Source: Bacteroidales bacterium
Lineage (GTDB): Bacteria > Bacteroidota > Bacteroidia > Bacteroidales > UBA932
DNA: 26,936 bases
Direction: 5' to 3'
NCBI GenBank assembly: GCA_024681565.1
Contig: JAILAO010000021.1
Coordinates: 1 to 26,936, forward strand
This document shows, one piece after another, positions 9,021 through 16,793 of this stretch. The first letter of the stretch is position 1. Every line of letters starts with the position of its first letter. The notes under the pieces are model-generated. The model did not search any database. It saw only the letters and a list, made by a program, of their open reading frames with translations, and was not told the origin of the DNA. Made by a program: the position numbers and the translations under genes.

Positions 9021-9051
9021 CAAAGTTAATGCATTTTAAACTCGTGGACAA
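9021..9051 (-). promoter_or_regulatory. queA promoter
   Basis: Minus-strand TTG (9051-9049), 20-base spacer and TAACTTTG (9028-9021) form a full consensus promoter. Only eight bases separate the box from the ATG at 9012, so the mRNA would have almost no leader. Confidence 0.75.
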
Positions 9052-9406
9052 GCCGCGAAAACGTAAACATTTGTAAATTTCGTGTTAAGATTTGTGAAGT
9101 TTACAAAACCGAACCAACAAGTTATCAACAGCGTGGAAAAGCTTTGATAAGCAAAAATAATAACCGAATTATCAATCTGACATTTGTTTAAAAACCAATG
9201 GTTTATAGTATTTAAATGAAGTTAACAATCATGTTGAAACCGGTCCCTCTCCCCCACTTTCCGGGGGCAGAATGTTTCTGACCAATTATTTTGATTGTAC
9301 TATTATTTTATAAACCAAATATTTATATATTATTTCCTACATTTTTAAAGCAGATGAGTTTTCCACAATCCGTCAACAAAATGTCAACAGTTGCCATTTG
9401 TAACAC
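9052..9406. other. AT-rich intergenic region between divergent genes
   Basis: No gene is seen here. The stretch is much richer in A and T than its neighbours, especially 9281-9350. It contains near-matches to the DnaA box TTATCCACA: TTATCAACA (9122-9130), TTTTCCACA (9359-9367) and, on the minus strand, TTTTCCACG (9140-9132), with TTATCAA words at 9169 and, on the minus strand, 9149-9143. There is also an inverted repeat AAACCA-A-TGGTTT near 9192-9204 and a C5/G5 hairpin (9251-9255 with 9263-9267) without a T-run. It could be an origin-like region or a long regulatory region. Confidence 0.5.
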
Positions 9407-9437
9407 TTGACAAAGCGAAAAAGAATTGTTACTTTTG
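9407..9437 (+). promoter_or_regulatory. Promoter of the XRE regulator
   Basis: TTG (9407-9409), 20-base spacer and TACTTTTG (9430-9437) match the Bacteroidetes consensus. The leader to the ATG at 9458 is short. This position also rules out the upstream in-frame TTG start at 9407, which would overlap the promoter. Confidence 0.75.
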
Positions 9438-9457
9438 TAAACAAACCGGTTCGAAAA

Positions 9458-9904
9458 ATGAACAAGCGCCTGCAACAGTTTCTTTCTGCTGAAAACATCA
9501 GCCAGTCCCAGTTCGCCGAGACGATCGGCGTCGCAAGGGCCAGTATCTCCCACATTCTCGCCGGACGCAACAAGCCAGGCTTCGATTTTATCGAAAGCAT
9601 GGCCCGTCACTTCCCCGAGCTTAATCTGGAATGGCTGATCACGGGCCGGGGCAAAATGTATAGCACGCAAAAAACGGCCTCAGAAGCACCTGTAGCACCG
9701 ATTCCCTCCCCGTCTCCCCTGGCCGGAAACGGCCTCTTTCCCGAACTGGAGAAATCGACGGAAACCGTCACGGAGACTCCCCTTCCGCCTGAAAATAGCT
9801 TATGCAAAGATTTAGATAATATCTATCAAAATAATATAAATCAGCGCTCTATATCTAAAATTATTGTTTTCTATACGGATGGTTCCTTCCAGGAAGTCCT
9901 CTAG
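9458..9904 (+). CDS. XRE-family helix-turn-helix regulator
   Basis: A 148-residue DNA-binding protein of a type recurrent in Bacteroidales. The helix-turn-helix covers about residues 16-36 (SQSQFAETIGVARASISHIL), followed by the conserved AGRNKPGFDF and LEWLITGRGKMY. A low-complexity linker (about 72-125) rich in Pro, Ser and Thr leads to a conserved end, KIIVFYTDGSFQEVL. The start ATG at 9458 places the helix-turn-helix as in relatives and follows a consensus promoter. The regulated genes are unknown; it may control itself or the divergent queA. The codons for about residues 112-132 are strikingly AT-rich compared with the rest of the gene. Confidence 0.85.
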   Translation: MNKRLQQFLSAENISQSQFAETIGVARASISHILAGRNKPGFDFIESMARHFPELNLEWLITGRGKMYSTQKTASEAPVAPIPSPSPLAGNGLFPELEKSTETVTETPLPPENSLCKDLDNIYQNNINQRSISKIIVFYTDGSFQEVL

Positions 9905-9931
9905 TCCCTGTCCGCAGTTTCAAAAAATGCG

Positions 9932-9939
9932 TATCTTTG
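9932..9939 (+). promoter_or_regulatory. -7 promoter box before the PyrD-like gene
   Basis: TATCTTTG matches TAnnTTTG exactly and ends seven bases before the ATG at 9947. No TTG stands at the expected -33 position, so support rests on the box alone. If used, the transcript is nearly leaderless. Confidence 0.5.
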
Positions 9940-9946
9940 TCAGCGT

Positions 9947-10789
9947 ATGGGACTCTACAGTATATTGATCAGACCCTTCGTCCGCCGGATGGACATCGAG
10001 AGCGCTTCCAAGATCGCCCTCCGCTATTTTGAATTCACCGAAAAGATCCCCGGCGGGCGTATGATCAGCCGCTGGATCCACAACAACCGTCCGGTCGGCC
10101 TGCAGCGTGAGGTCTTCGGCCTGGACTTCTACAATCCGATTGGACTGGGTGCCGGTCTGGATCTCCATGGAGATCTTTACAATGACCTTAACAGCCTGGG
10201 ATTCAGCTTTGTAGAGATTGGCCCCATGAATGCGGACGGCATCCGCAAGGCCGTCCGCAGGATCCAGGACGACCCCCAGGACGACATCCTGGCGGCCTGT
10301 ATCAACAACGACTATCTGACGGCCTTCACCCTGGCCTACGACTTCTGTGATTTCTTTGTCCTCGACTTCTCTTTCACGCCCTTCAGCACTGAGATCCTGG
10401 ACGACATCCTGGAGGCCCGCCTGGCCGAGGAAGTCTACAAACCCATCGTCATCAAGCTTCCCAAGGTCATTTCCAACACGGAAATCGAAGAAATAGCCGA
10501 TTACAGCCAGATGAACGGTGTCGACGGTATCGAGGCCCGTTCCATCGACCAAGTGCGCCTGGTCGCCTCGTATACCCGCGAAAAACTGCCGATTATCGCC
10601 AATACCCACATCGAATCCCCGCAGCAGGCCGAAGAAGCGCTCCGCGCCGGTGCTTCCCTCGTGGAAATCCGCAACGGCCTGGTCCGCCAGGGCCCCAAAT
10701 TCGTCGGAAACATACTGAAACACCTGTTAAGCAGCTTCAAGAATGAAAAAAACAGTCCAACAACGGATAGCGACACTGCTGACAGCTAG
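9947..10789 (+). CDS. PyrD-like TIM-barrel protein lacking dihydroorotate dehydrogenase motifs
   Basis: A 280-residue protein that aligns by eye with class 2 dihydroorotate dehydrogenase: an N-terminal helical segment, NPIGLGAGLD (63-72), LGFSFVEIGP (84-93), PIVIKLPK (166-173) and a C-terminal GASLVEIRNGLVRQGP (235-250) like the FMN-phosphate site. Several key residues are missing: the conserved Lys in DKxG is Leu73, the NxSSPN segment with the catalytic Ser is replaced by DFSFTP (140-145), and the GGLSG loop is absent. It is also shorter than the usual 330-340 residues. It probably does not oxidise dihydroorotate, and may have another activity or a binding role. Its last 47 bases overlap the next gene. 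Confidence 0.75.
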   Translation: MGLYSILIRPFVRRMDIESASKIALRYFEFTEKIPGGRMISRWIHNNRPVGLQREVFGLDFYNPIGLGAGLDLHGDLYNDLNSLGFSFVEIGPMNADGIRKAVRRIQDDPQDDILAACINNDYLTAFTLAYDFCDFFVLDFSFTPFSTEILDDILEARLAEEVYKPIVIKLPKVISNTEIEEIADYSQMNGVDGIEARSIDQVRLVASYTREKLPIIANTHIESPQQAEEALRAGASLVEIRNGLVRQGPKFVGNILKHLLSSFKNEKNSPTTDSDTADS

Positions 10790-11225
10790 CGGAAAGACCC
10801 TCAGCGCAGCAGAATCCTGCACGGGCGGTCAGATTTCCCACCTGCTGACGACCGTCTCCGGTTCTTCCACCTGGTACCTCGGATCAGTCACCTCCTACGC
10901 GACGGCCGTCAAGGAAAGCGTCCTCGGTGTTCCCGCCCAGACCATCCGTGAGCACGGCCTGACCAGCGGCGAAGTCGCGGCGGCCATGGCCGAGGGCGTC
11001 CGCGCCCTGACGGGCAGCACCTATGCCGTCGCCACCACCGGATTGGCAGAAGGCGGCGACGGGCATTATCCTGAAGGCACCGTCTGGATCGGAGTCACCG
11101 GACCGGCGGGTACGGAGACCCGTTTATACCAGTGCGACCACGGAAGAACGGGCAATATCCGTCGTTTTGCGACCGTTGCACTGCAAACTTTGGCCAAATA
11201 TCTTGAAAAGGATATAAATAGGTAA
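10743..11225 (+). CDS. pncC: Stand-alone CinA C-terminal domain (nicotinamide-nucleotide amidohydrolase-like)
   Basis: A 160-residue protein made only of the CinA/PncC domain, known to hydrolyse NMN to nicotinate mononucleotide in pyridine nucleotide recycling. AAESCTGGQISHLLT (22-36) carries the catalytic Ser, and VTSYATAVKESVLGV holds the Tyr and Lys expected in the active site. The usual GIAGPxGG segment is altered to GLAEGGDGHYPEGTVWIG, so activity should be tested. It overlaps the PyrD-like gene by 47 bases and ends just before a strong terminator, so the two share a transcript. Confidence 0.85.
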   Translation: MKKTVQQRIATLLTASGKTLSAAESCTGGQISHLLTTVSGSSTWYLGSVTSYATAVKESVLGVPAQTIREHGLTSGEVAAAMAEGVRALTGSTYAVATTGLAEGGDGHYPEGTVWIGVTGPAGTETRLYQCDHGRTGNIRRFATVALQTLAKYLEKDINR

Positions 11226-11274
11226 TAATCAACGAGAGAAACAAAAAAGTTAAATACTATAACATTTTTGTTAA

Positions 11275-11304
11275 CCCCGAAAATCCCCCATTTTCGGGGT
11301 TTTT
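11275..11304 (+). terminator. Terminator between convergent operons
   Basis: A perfect 10-bp stem (11275-11284 with 11290-11299) with a C5 loop is followed by five T (11300-11304). It ends the regulator-PyrD-CinA transcripts. On the minus strand it lies immediately after the stop of the dipeptidase gene, but there the hairpin is followed by TTAACAAAAA, without a U-run, so termination leftwards may be weaker. Confidence 0.85.
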
Positions 11305-12374
11305 CAGCGCCTGTTTTCCTTCAAGACGCGAAGCATGTTCTTCCCCGCGATCAACGAAATATCACGCCGGGAAAAACCTCTTTTCCGGAGCTCGTCAAAG
11401 ATTTTTCCGAACGAGGAAATGTCTTCCAAACCGGCAACCGTCACCTCGATTCCGTCATAATCCGTCCCGATGCCGACATGCTCGATACCGGCGACGGACA
11501 CGGCATGTTCGATGTGGTCCGCCATCCGGCCGACGCCCGGGCGCGGCAGCTCCTGCAGTTCCCGCTGCACCGCTTCCCAGGCAGCGCGTTTGCCCTCATT
11601 GCCGGGGTCCTGGATAAACGCATCTTCGACCGACATCTTCGCTTCCAGACCGGAAGCGGCCAGGGTCTGCACGAAACCGTCGTCCAGGAAAGGCGGATAA
11701 ATGCTGATACAGACCACGCCTCCGCCGTCCGCGATTCCGCGGATCAGCCCGTCGGGCAGGTTCCTGCGATGTGAAGCCAGGGCGCGGCAGGCTCCGTGCG
11801 TATAGGCGACCGGCTTGGCGGAGAGCGCCAGGACGTCCCGGATCGTACTGTCAGCACTGTGCGCGACGTCTATGAGCATCCGGCGACGGTTCATTTCGGG
11901 AATCAGGCGCTTCCCGAAAGGGCTCAATCCGCCCCAGGTGCCCTGACCGGTGCAACTGTCCCCTACCTGGTTGTCGGCGCTGTGGGTCAAGGTCACATAG
12001 CGGACGCCCCGTTTGTAGAATGCATGCAGCAGATCGAAGGATTCCTGCAGCGCGGAAGCATTCTCGATCCCCAGCAGGACGGAGGTCTTGCCGGCTTTGC
12101 GATTGCGGCGCACGCCGTCCGAACAGCGGGCATAAGCCACGCGGTCCGCATTCGCCGCCACCTGGCGGTCCACCTCGTCGATCAGGCGCCGGGCATAGTC
12201 GGTCGCTTCCCCGCCCTGCAGGCGTGCAGGCACGTATGCGGCAAAAAAAGAAGCATCTACGCCCCCGCGGACCATCTTCGGGAAATCCACCTGGGCGAAA
12301 GCATTATCACATCCGAAATCCCGGAGGCGGTACATCTGCGACGGAGCATCGCAATGAGCGTCCAAAACTATCAT
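11304..12374 (-). CDS. M19 membrane-dipeptidase-family peptidase
   Basis: A 356-residue zinc peptidase of the renal dipeptidase family, which cleaves dipeptides including L-D types. Candidate zinc ligands follow the family order: His7 and Asp9 in DAHCD, bridging Glu104 in LGIENAS, His172 in IDVAHSAD and His193 in YTHGACRALASHRRN; GIGTDYDG near the C-terminus carries the conserved Asp. The ATG at 12374 is chosen because the protein then begins with the first zinc motif, and it overlaps the upstream stop as ATGA; the open frame upstream has no family similarity. There is no signal peptide, so it is probably cytoplasmic. It is the last gene of a seven-gene minus-strand run. Confidence 0.92.
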   Translation of the reverse strand: MIVLDAHCDAPSQMYRLRDFGCDNAFAQVDFPKMVRGGVDASFFAAYVPARLQGGEATDYARRLIDEVDRQVAANADRVAYARCSDGVRRNRKAGKTSVLLGIENASALQESFDLLHAFYKRGVRYVTLTHSADNQVGDSCTGQGTWGGLSPFGKRLIPEMNRRRMLIDVAHSADSTIRDVLALSAKPVAYTHGACRALASHRRNLPDGLIRGIADGGGVVCISIYPPFLDDGFVQTLAASGLEAKMSVEDAFIQDPGNEGKRAAWEAVQRELQELPRPGVGRMADHIEHAVSVAGIEHVGIGTDYDGIEVTVAGLEDISSFGKIFDELRKRGFSRRDISLIAGKNMLRVLKENRR

Positions 12375-13303
12375 TCCGCGGCTTCGTAAGGGTGCATCGA
12401 GGCGTTCTTGACCTGCAGGACCCGGATGGCCGGGCTGTGCAGGAATGAGAGGGTGGAACCGCTGCTGAGATCGACTTCCAGTTCGTCGGAAGCAGCCTGG
12501 ACCAGGGTACACAGACCGCTCATCGTGACCCGGGCTTTCTCCGATTCGAGATTGACCGCATTGACATTGGCCATCCCGGAAACTTGGTAGCGCAGCTGGG
12601 GCACAACCCCGTTCAGAATCGACTTGGAACTACCTTTTGCATTGATATCCATTGATTTAGCCGATCCCTTCAGGAGCAGGCTGGCCGTCCCGGACACATC
12701 GATGGCCGAAGACAGGGCATGCTGTTCCAGGGTCAGTGAGGCGCTTCCCCCGAGCCGGACCGAAAGCGAATCACTGCTGATTTTCATGTTCGCCTCCGCC
12801 TTGCGGTCCAGGCCGACATAGACCCGGCTGGCTCCGAGCGAGAAGGAGGCGATCCGGGCGTTGTCGGTCACCGTGATGTCCAGACCCGATGCGGCTACGA
12901 CCAGATCGTCCGCGCCAAGCAGCACAGCGCGGTCCTGCAGACGCAGGGTGCGCAGGTACTCCGGCATCGTTACGATGATCCGGAAGGCGGGGGCGCCGTC
13001 CTTGCCGCGGAACATTTTCTTGACATCCATCGGGATTTTCCGTTCGTCCATTTCAACGGTCAGCGTGCTGTCCGCTACGTTGAAACGGACGTATTCAGCG
13101 AAAAGTTCCTCCACATCGAGCCGGGCCTGGAACTGCTTCCCATAGCGGATCTCCATGTTGAAATCCCCTCCCAGTGAAATCGTGCTGAACGGAGGCAACG
13201 ACTCCCGCACCGACTCCCGGACAGACTGGCCAGACACGGGGAAACTACATAAAGTAATAATCCCGATAAATATCAGTAAAAACTTATTATTCAATCGTTT
13301 CAT
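12371..13303 (-). CDS. Exported GIN-domain (DUF2807) protein
   Basis: A 310-residue protein with a signal peptide (1-25, ending VSG-Q) and a beta-helical GIN/DUF2807 region: FSTISLGGDFNMEIRYG (39-55), then regular short strands such as RLQDRAVLLGADDLVVAASGLDI and MDINAKGSSKSILNG. Family members are periplasmic or outer-membrane-associated proteins of unknown function, common in Bacteroidetes. A small in-frame duplication, SVRESVRES, lies just after the signal peptide. It is seven bases downstream of the ABC-F gene and coupled to the dipeptidase gene by an ATGA overlap. Confidence 0.85.
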   Translation of the reverse strand: MKRLNNKFLLIFIGIITLCSFPVSGQSVRESVRESLPPFSTISLGGDFNMEIRYGKQFQARLDVEELFAEYVRFNVADSTLTVEMDERKIPMDVKKMFRGKDGAPAFRIIVTMPEYLRTLRLQDRAVLLGADDLVVAASGLDITVTDNARIASFSLGASRVYVGLDRKAEANMKISSDSLSVRLGGSASLTLEQHALSSAIDVSGTASLLLKGSAKSMDINAKGSSKSILNGVVPQLRYQVSGMANVNAVNLESEKARVTMSGLCTLVQAASDELEVDLSSGSTLSFLHSPAIRVLQVKNASMHPYEAAE

Positions 13304-13310
13304 ATCAATA

Positions 13311-15218
13311 TTATTCTATCAGACTCCCCCATTCCTCGGTCTTGGCATCCAAGTCTCGCTTGAACTCGAGGTAACTGCGGGTCAGGTCCATGATATCATC
13401 CTTTTCGGTCGGAGCGGCCAGGATTCGCTCGATCTCCTTCATCTTCTGCTCCAACTTGCCGATCTCACACTCCAGGTACGAGATGCGGTTTTTCTTTTTG
13501 CGGTCCATCCGGGACTCCTGTTTCCGCTCTTCAAAGGCCGTCTGTTTCTGCGTGTCCGCCTTTTTGGGAGCCTCGGGGGAGAATTTCCGCTCCAGTTCCC
13601 GGAGCGTCTCCAGCTTGCGCCTGGCCAGGAAATCCGATACCGTTCCCAGGTGCTCCTGCACCCGGCCGTCTCGGAACTCATACATCTTGTCCACCAGGCC
13701 ATCCAGGAAATCGCGGTCATGGGAAACCACGATCAAGGTGCCGTCATAAGCCTTGAGCGCCTGCTTCAGGATCTCTTTCGACTTGATATCCATGTGGTTG
13801 GTCGGCTCGTCAAGGGCCAGCAGATTGTAACTCTGCAGCATCAGTTTCGCCATCCCGAGCCGGGCGCGTTCACCCCCGGACAGGACGGATACCCGTTTGT
13901 CAATATCTTCTCCACGGAACAAGAACTGCGCCAGGATATCCCGTAATCTGGTGCGGATGTCCCCCACGGCTATCCGGTCCAGGGTAGAAAAGACCGTTTC
14001 ATTCTTATCCAGGATATCCTCCTGGTTCTGTGCATAGTAGCCGATCTGGACATTGTGTCCCAGGCGCGCTTCCCCGCTGAACGGTTCCAACTCTCCCGTA
14101 ATCACGCGCATCAGCGTCGTCTTCCCTTCCCCGTTGCGCCCGATCAGGGCGACCTTCTCCCCGCGCTTGATCTCGATTTCCGCGTTGCGGAAAACCACTT
14201 TCTGGGGATATCCGACCGTCAGGTCCGTTCCCTTGAAGACCACGTCTCCGGAACGCGGAGCCGGCGGGAATTTGACCGTCAGGCGGGCGTTGTCCGTCTC
14301 GTCGATCTCGATGCGGTCCAGTTTCTCCAGCGCCTTGATGCGGGACTGGACCTGGTTGGATTTGGTCGGCTTGTAGCGGAAGGCCTGGATGAATTCCTCG
14401 GTCTTCTGGATCATCCGCTGCTGGTTCTCATAGGCGGCCACCTGCTGCTGGAGGCGTTCGGCGCGGAGTTCCAGGTACTTGCTGTAAGGGACCTTGTAGT
14501 CATGGACATGCCCCAGCATCACTTCGACCGTACGGTTGGTGACCGTGTCGAGGAAACGCCGGTCGTGGCTCACCAGGAGCAGCGAACAGCGACGTCCCTT
14601 GAGATAGTCTTCCAGCCATTCGATGGACTCGATGTCCAGGTGGTTGGTCGGTTCGTCGAGGAGCAGCACTTCCGGTTGCCGGAGCAGGATCTTGGCCAGC
14701 TCGATGCGCATGTTCCAGCCCTGCGAAAAGGTCTCCGTGAGACGGTCCAGTTCGGCATCCAGGAAGCCCAGGCCCAGCAGGGTCCGGCGCGCCTGCACCT
14801 CCGGAGGTTCGCTATGGCTCATCTCCAGGCGGTCATTGAGTGCGGTCAGATGTTCGATCAAGGACGCGTATGAATCCGATTCATAGTCCGTACGGGTCTC
14901 CAGCTCGCGGGTCACGGCCCCGATCTCGCGCTCGATTTCCGCGGAGCTCTCAAACGCCGTCATCGCTTCCTCGAGAACCGTCCGGCCGCGGTGATGTTCC
15001 ATGATCTGCGGCAGATAACCGACCGACAGTTCCTTCGGCCGGTCGATCCGTCCCGAAGTCGGATTCTGCAGGCCGCAGATCAGTTTCAGGATCGTCGATT
15101 TCCCGGCCCCGTTCTTGCCCACGAGGCCGATCTTGTCGGATTCGCTGATATGGAAGTTGATTTTGTCCAGCAGGACAAAACCACCGTAGGCGACAGTCAC
15201 ATCTTCGATCGATATCAT
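13311..15218 (-). CDS. ABC-F family ATPase
   Basis: A 635-residue soluble protein with two ATP-binding cassettes and no membrane domain, the ABC-F pattern of ribosome-associated factors. Cassette 1 has Walker A GKNGAGKST (34-42), a degenerate signature FSQGW (174-178) and DEPTNHLD (188-195). Cassette 2 has GRNGEGKTT (360-368), LSGGE (446-450) and DEPTNHMD (470-477). The charged linker at about 240-300 corresponds to the arm that reaches the peptidyl-transferase centre, and a C-terminal coiled coil covers about 535-635, as in Uup. A housekeeping translation role is more likely than antibiotic resistance, given the position among core genes. Confidence 0.93.
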   Translation of the reverse strand: MISIEDVTVAYGGFVLLDKINFHISESDKIGLVGKNGAGKSTILKLICGLQNPTSGRIDRPKELSVGYLPQIMEHHRGRTVLEEAMTAFESSAEIEREIGAVTRELETRTDYESDSYASLIEHLTALNDRLEMSHSEPPEVQARRTLLGLGFLDAELDRLTETFSQGWNMRIELAKILLRQPEVLLLDEPTNHLDIESIEWLEDYLKGRRCSLLLVSHDRRFLDTVTNRTVEVMLGHVHDYKVPYSKYLELRAERLQQQVAAYENQQRMIQKTEEFIQAFRYKPTKSNQVQSRIKALEKLDRIEIDETDNARLTVKFPPAPRSGDVVFKGTDLTVGYPQKVVFRNAEIEIKRGEKVALIGRNGEGKTTLMRVITGELEPFSGEARLGHNVQIGYYAQNQEDILDKNETVFSTLDRIAVGDIRTRLRDILAQFLFRGEDIDKRVSVLSGGERARLGMAKLMLQSYNLLALDEPTNHMDIKSKEILKQALKAYDGTLIVVSHDRDFLDGLVDKMYEFRDGRVQEHLGTVSDFLARRKLETLRELERKFSPEAPKKADTQKQTAFEERKQESRMDRKKKNRISYLECEIGKLEQKMKEIERILAAPTEKDDIMDLTRSYLEFKRDLDAKTEEWGSLIE

Positions 15219-15236
15219 CCGCTCTCCCCTCCTGTT

Positions 15237-15821
15237 TTACACAAAGACCATAGTATCAAAGAATTCCGGACGGTGAAAATCCGGTTTTGGCGTATCGATG
15301 GGCGCCCAGCTCAGGTAGTGGGGCACAGGCAGTTTATCCCCGCATTTATAGAGATTGCCCCTCGCCTGCAGCCCCTCGAAAGTCTCGAGGCCGAAGGTGG
15401 AGGCCGGAATGTCCAGCAGGACCTCCCACGAGGTGGGCTCTTCCCGCAGGCCGAACGGCTCCTCCCCCAGCGTGCACCGGCGCCGGATCCCGGAACAGAG
15501 CGCTTCCGGAAGCCGCTCCCGCCCGTGGCGCTCCCGACCCCGGCAGAGATAGATCTTGCCCACGCAGGTACACTCCAGGTTGTAATAGAGGCCGTCTTCG
15601 CGCGGCGCGAAGAAAAACTCCACGCACGAGTCCTCCCAGGAATGCTCCCCGTCCGCGGCACAGACAGCCCGCACGGCCGCTTCCGTCACCAGATAACGCA
15701 GATGCAGGCATTCGCCGGAATGGGACAGCTCACAGAAAGCCTCCGGCCTGTACGGGAAGGCCTCCGGCCAATTCAGGCAGCCGATTCGTTCTCTTCGGGG
15801 TTCGCGGCAGATTTGGAGCAT
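15237..15821 (-). CDS. CBM9-like carbohydrate-binding protein
   Basis: A 194-residue protein resembling the family-9-like carbohydrate-binding domain (CBM9_2) of Bacteroidetes: EDSCVEFFFAPREDGLYYNLECTCVGKIYL in the core (described here in parts: EDSCVEFFF and YYNLECTCVGKIYL), then SWEVLLDIP and GNLYKCGDKLPVPHYLSW. There is no signal peptide and no catalytic module, so it would act in the cytoplasm unless exported by an unusual route. The first 49 bases overlap the end of tatC; no later ATG occurs before the conserved part. Its function in this operon is not clear. Confidence 0.7.
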   Translation of the reverse strand: MLQICREPRRERIGCLNWPEAFPYRPEAFCELSHSGECLHLRYLVTEAAVRAVCAADGEHSWEDSCVEFFFAPREDGLYYNLECTCVGKIYLCRGRERHGRERLPEALCSGIRRRCTLGEEPFGLREEPTSWEVLLDIPASTFGLETFEGLQARGNLYKCGDKLPVPHYLSWAPIDTPKPDFHRPEFFDTMVFV

Positions 15822-16552
15822 AGCAGGATGGCGATTTCATACAACAGATACAACGGGGCTGCGACGATCATCATCGACAGCGGATCCGCAGGCGTGACGA
15901 TGGCGGCGATGAGCAGCACGCCCACCAGCGCATAACGGCGGCCCTTGCGCAGTTGTTCCCGCGTCAGGAGTCCCATCTTGGAAAGCATCCAGATAACGGT
16001 CGGGAACTCGAAAGCCACCCCGATCATCAGGACGGTCGAGGTAAACATCGACATATAAGAGCCGATTGTGATCGAATTCGTAACCTGCTCGCTGATCGAA
16101 TAATTCAGGAAAAACTGCACGCAGGCAGGAAGCACGAGGAAATAACCTACGGCCACGCCGAGATAGAACAGCCCGGCAGCCATCAGGAATGCGCCTCCGG
16201 CAGCTTTTTTCTCCTTGGCGTACAACGCCGGCGCAATGAACTTCCACAGCTCCCAGACAATGTACGGAAAGGATATGATAAGACCTGCACCGAAAGCGGC
16301 CTGGAGATGCACGAAGAACTGGGCGGATACCTCCACGTTGATCAGCTCGAGCTGGAAAGTCCAGCCCAGCAGACGATAGATAAAGAAATCCTGCGACGCC
16401 GGCAGCAGCACCACATCAAAGAGCGGGCGCTTGAAGATAAAGCCCAGGACGGAGAAAAGGCATACGGCAAGGATTGAGCGGAAGATGGTTCCTCTCAATT
16501 CTTCGAGATGGTCCCAGAAGGACATCTCCTTTTCCTTGCCCGATCCCGCCAC
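15773..16552 (-). CDS. tatC: Sec-independent translocase subunit TatC
   Basis: A 259-residue polytopic inner-membrane protein that recognises twin-arginine signal peptides. The N-terminal FWDHLEELR motif and six hydrophobic segments match TatC. Two starts are possible: GTG at 16552, giving MAGSGKEKEMSFWDHL, or ATG at 16525, which is directly preceded by AAGGAG-like bases. The first leaves one base between tatA and tatC; the second looks better for a ribosome site. TatA and TatC occur without TatB here, the minimal Tat system. Confidence 0.95.
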   Translation of the reverse strand: MAGSGKEKEMSFWDHLEELRGTIFRSILAVCLFSVLGFIFKRPLFDVVLLPASQDFFIYRLLGWTFQLELINVEVSAQFFVHLQAAFGAGLIISFPYIVWELWKFIAPALYAKEKKAAGGAFLMAAGLFYLGVAVGYFLVLPACVQFFLNYSISEQVTNSITIGSYMSMFTSTVLMIGVAFEFPTVIWMLSKMGLLTREQLRKGRRYALVGVLLIAAIVTPADPLSMMIVAAPLYLLYEIAILLCSKSAANPEENESAA

Positions 16553-16553
16553 G

Positions 16554-16775
16554 CTACTTCTCGGGGGCGTCTTCTTTGGTTTCTTTCTTCAGGGTGTCGT
16601 CCGCCTGATTGATCTGCTCTTCAATCTCGTTCATTCCTTCTTTGAAGCTCTTGACTCCCTTTCCAAGACCTTTCATCAATTCGGGAATTTTCTTGCCGCC
16701 GAAAAGAAGAAGGATGACAAGGGCGATGATAACGATCTGCCAGGGGCCGATGACGCCAAGTGGATAAATCAACAT
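16554..16775 (-). CDS. tatA: Sec-independent translocase subunit TatA
   Basis: A 73-residue protein with one N-terminal transmembrane helix (about 8-26, IGPWQIVIIALVILLLFGG), the FGGKKIPEL hinge and an amphipathic helix (GLGKGVKSFKEGM), then a charged tail. It forms the protein-conducting assembly of the Tat pathway with TatC. It lies 18 bases after valS and directly before tatC on the same strand. Confidence 0.95.
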   Translation of the reverse strand: MLIYPLGVIGPWQIVIIALVILLLFGGKKIPELMKGLGKGVKSFKEGMNEIEEQINQADDTLKKETKEDAPEK

Positions 16776-16793
16776 AATATCTGGTTTTAACGG

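Noticed and set aside
9043..9051. DnaA-box-like TTGTCCACG on the minus strand
   Set aside because: Its TTG is the -33 element of the queA promoter at exact spacing, so it should not be counted as origin evidence.
9251..9267. C5/G5 hairpin as a terminator
   Set aside because: The stem is only five pairs and no T-run follows on either strand; no gene ends nearby.
11305..12374. Longer dipeptidase start at 12512
   Set aside because: The extra 46 residues are the antisense-frame reading of the end of the GIN-domain gene, while the ATGA overlap at 12374 starts directly at the first zinc motif.
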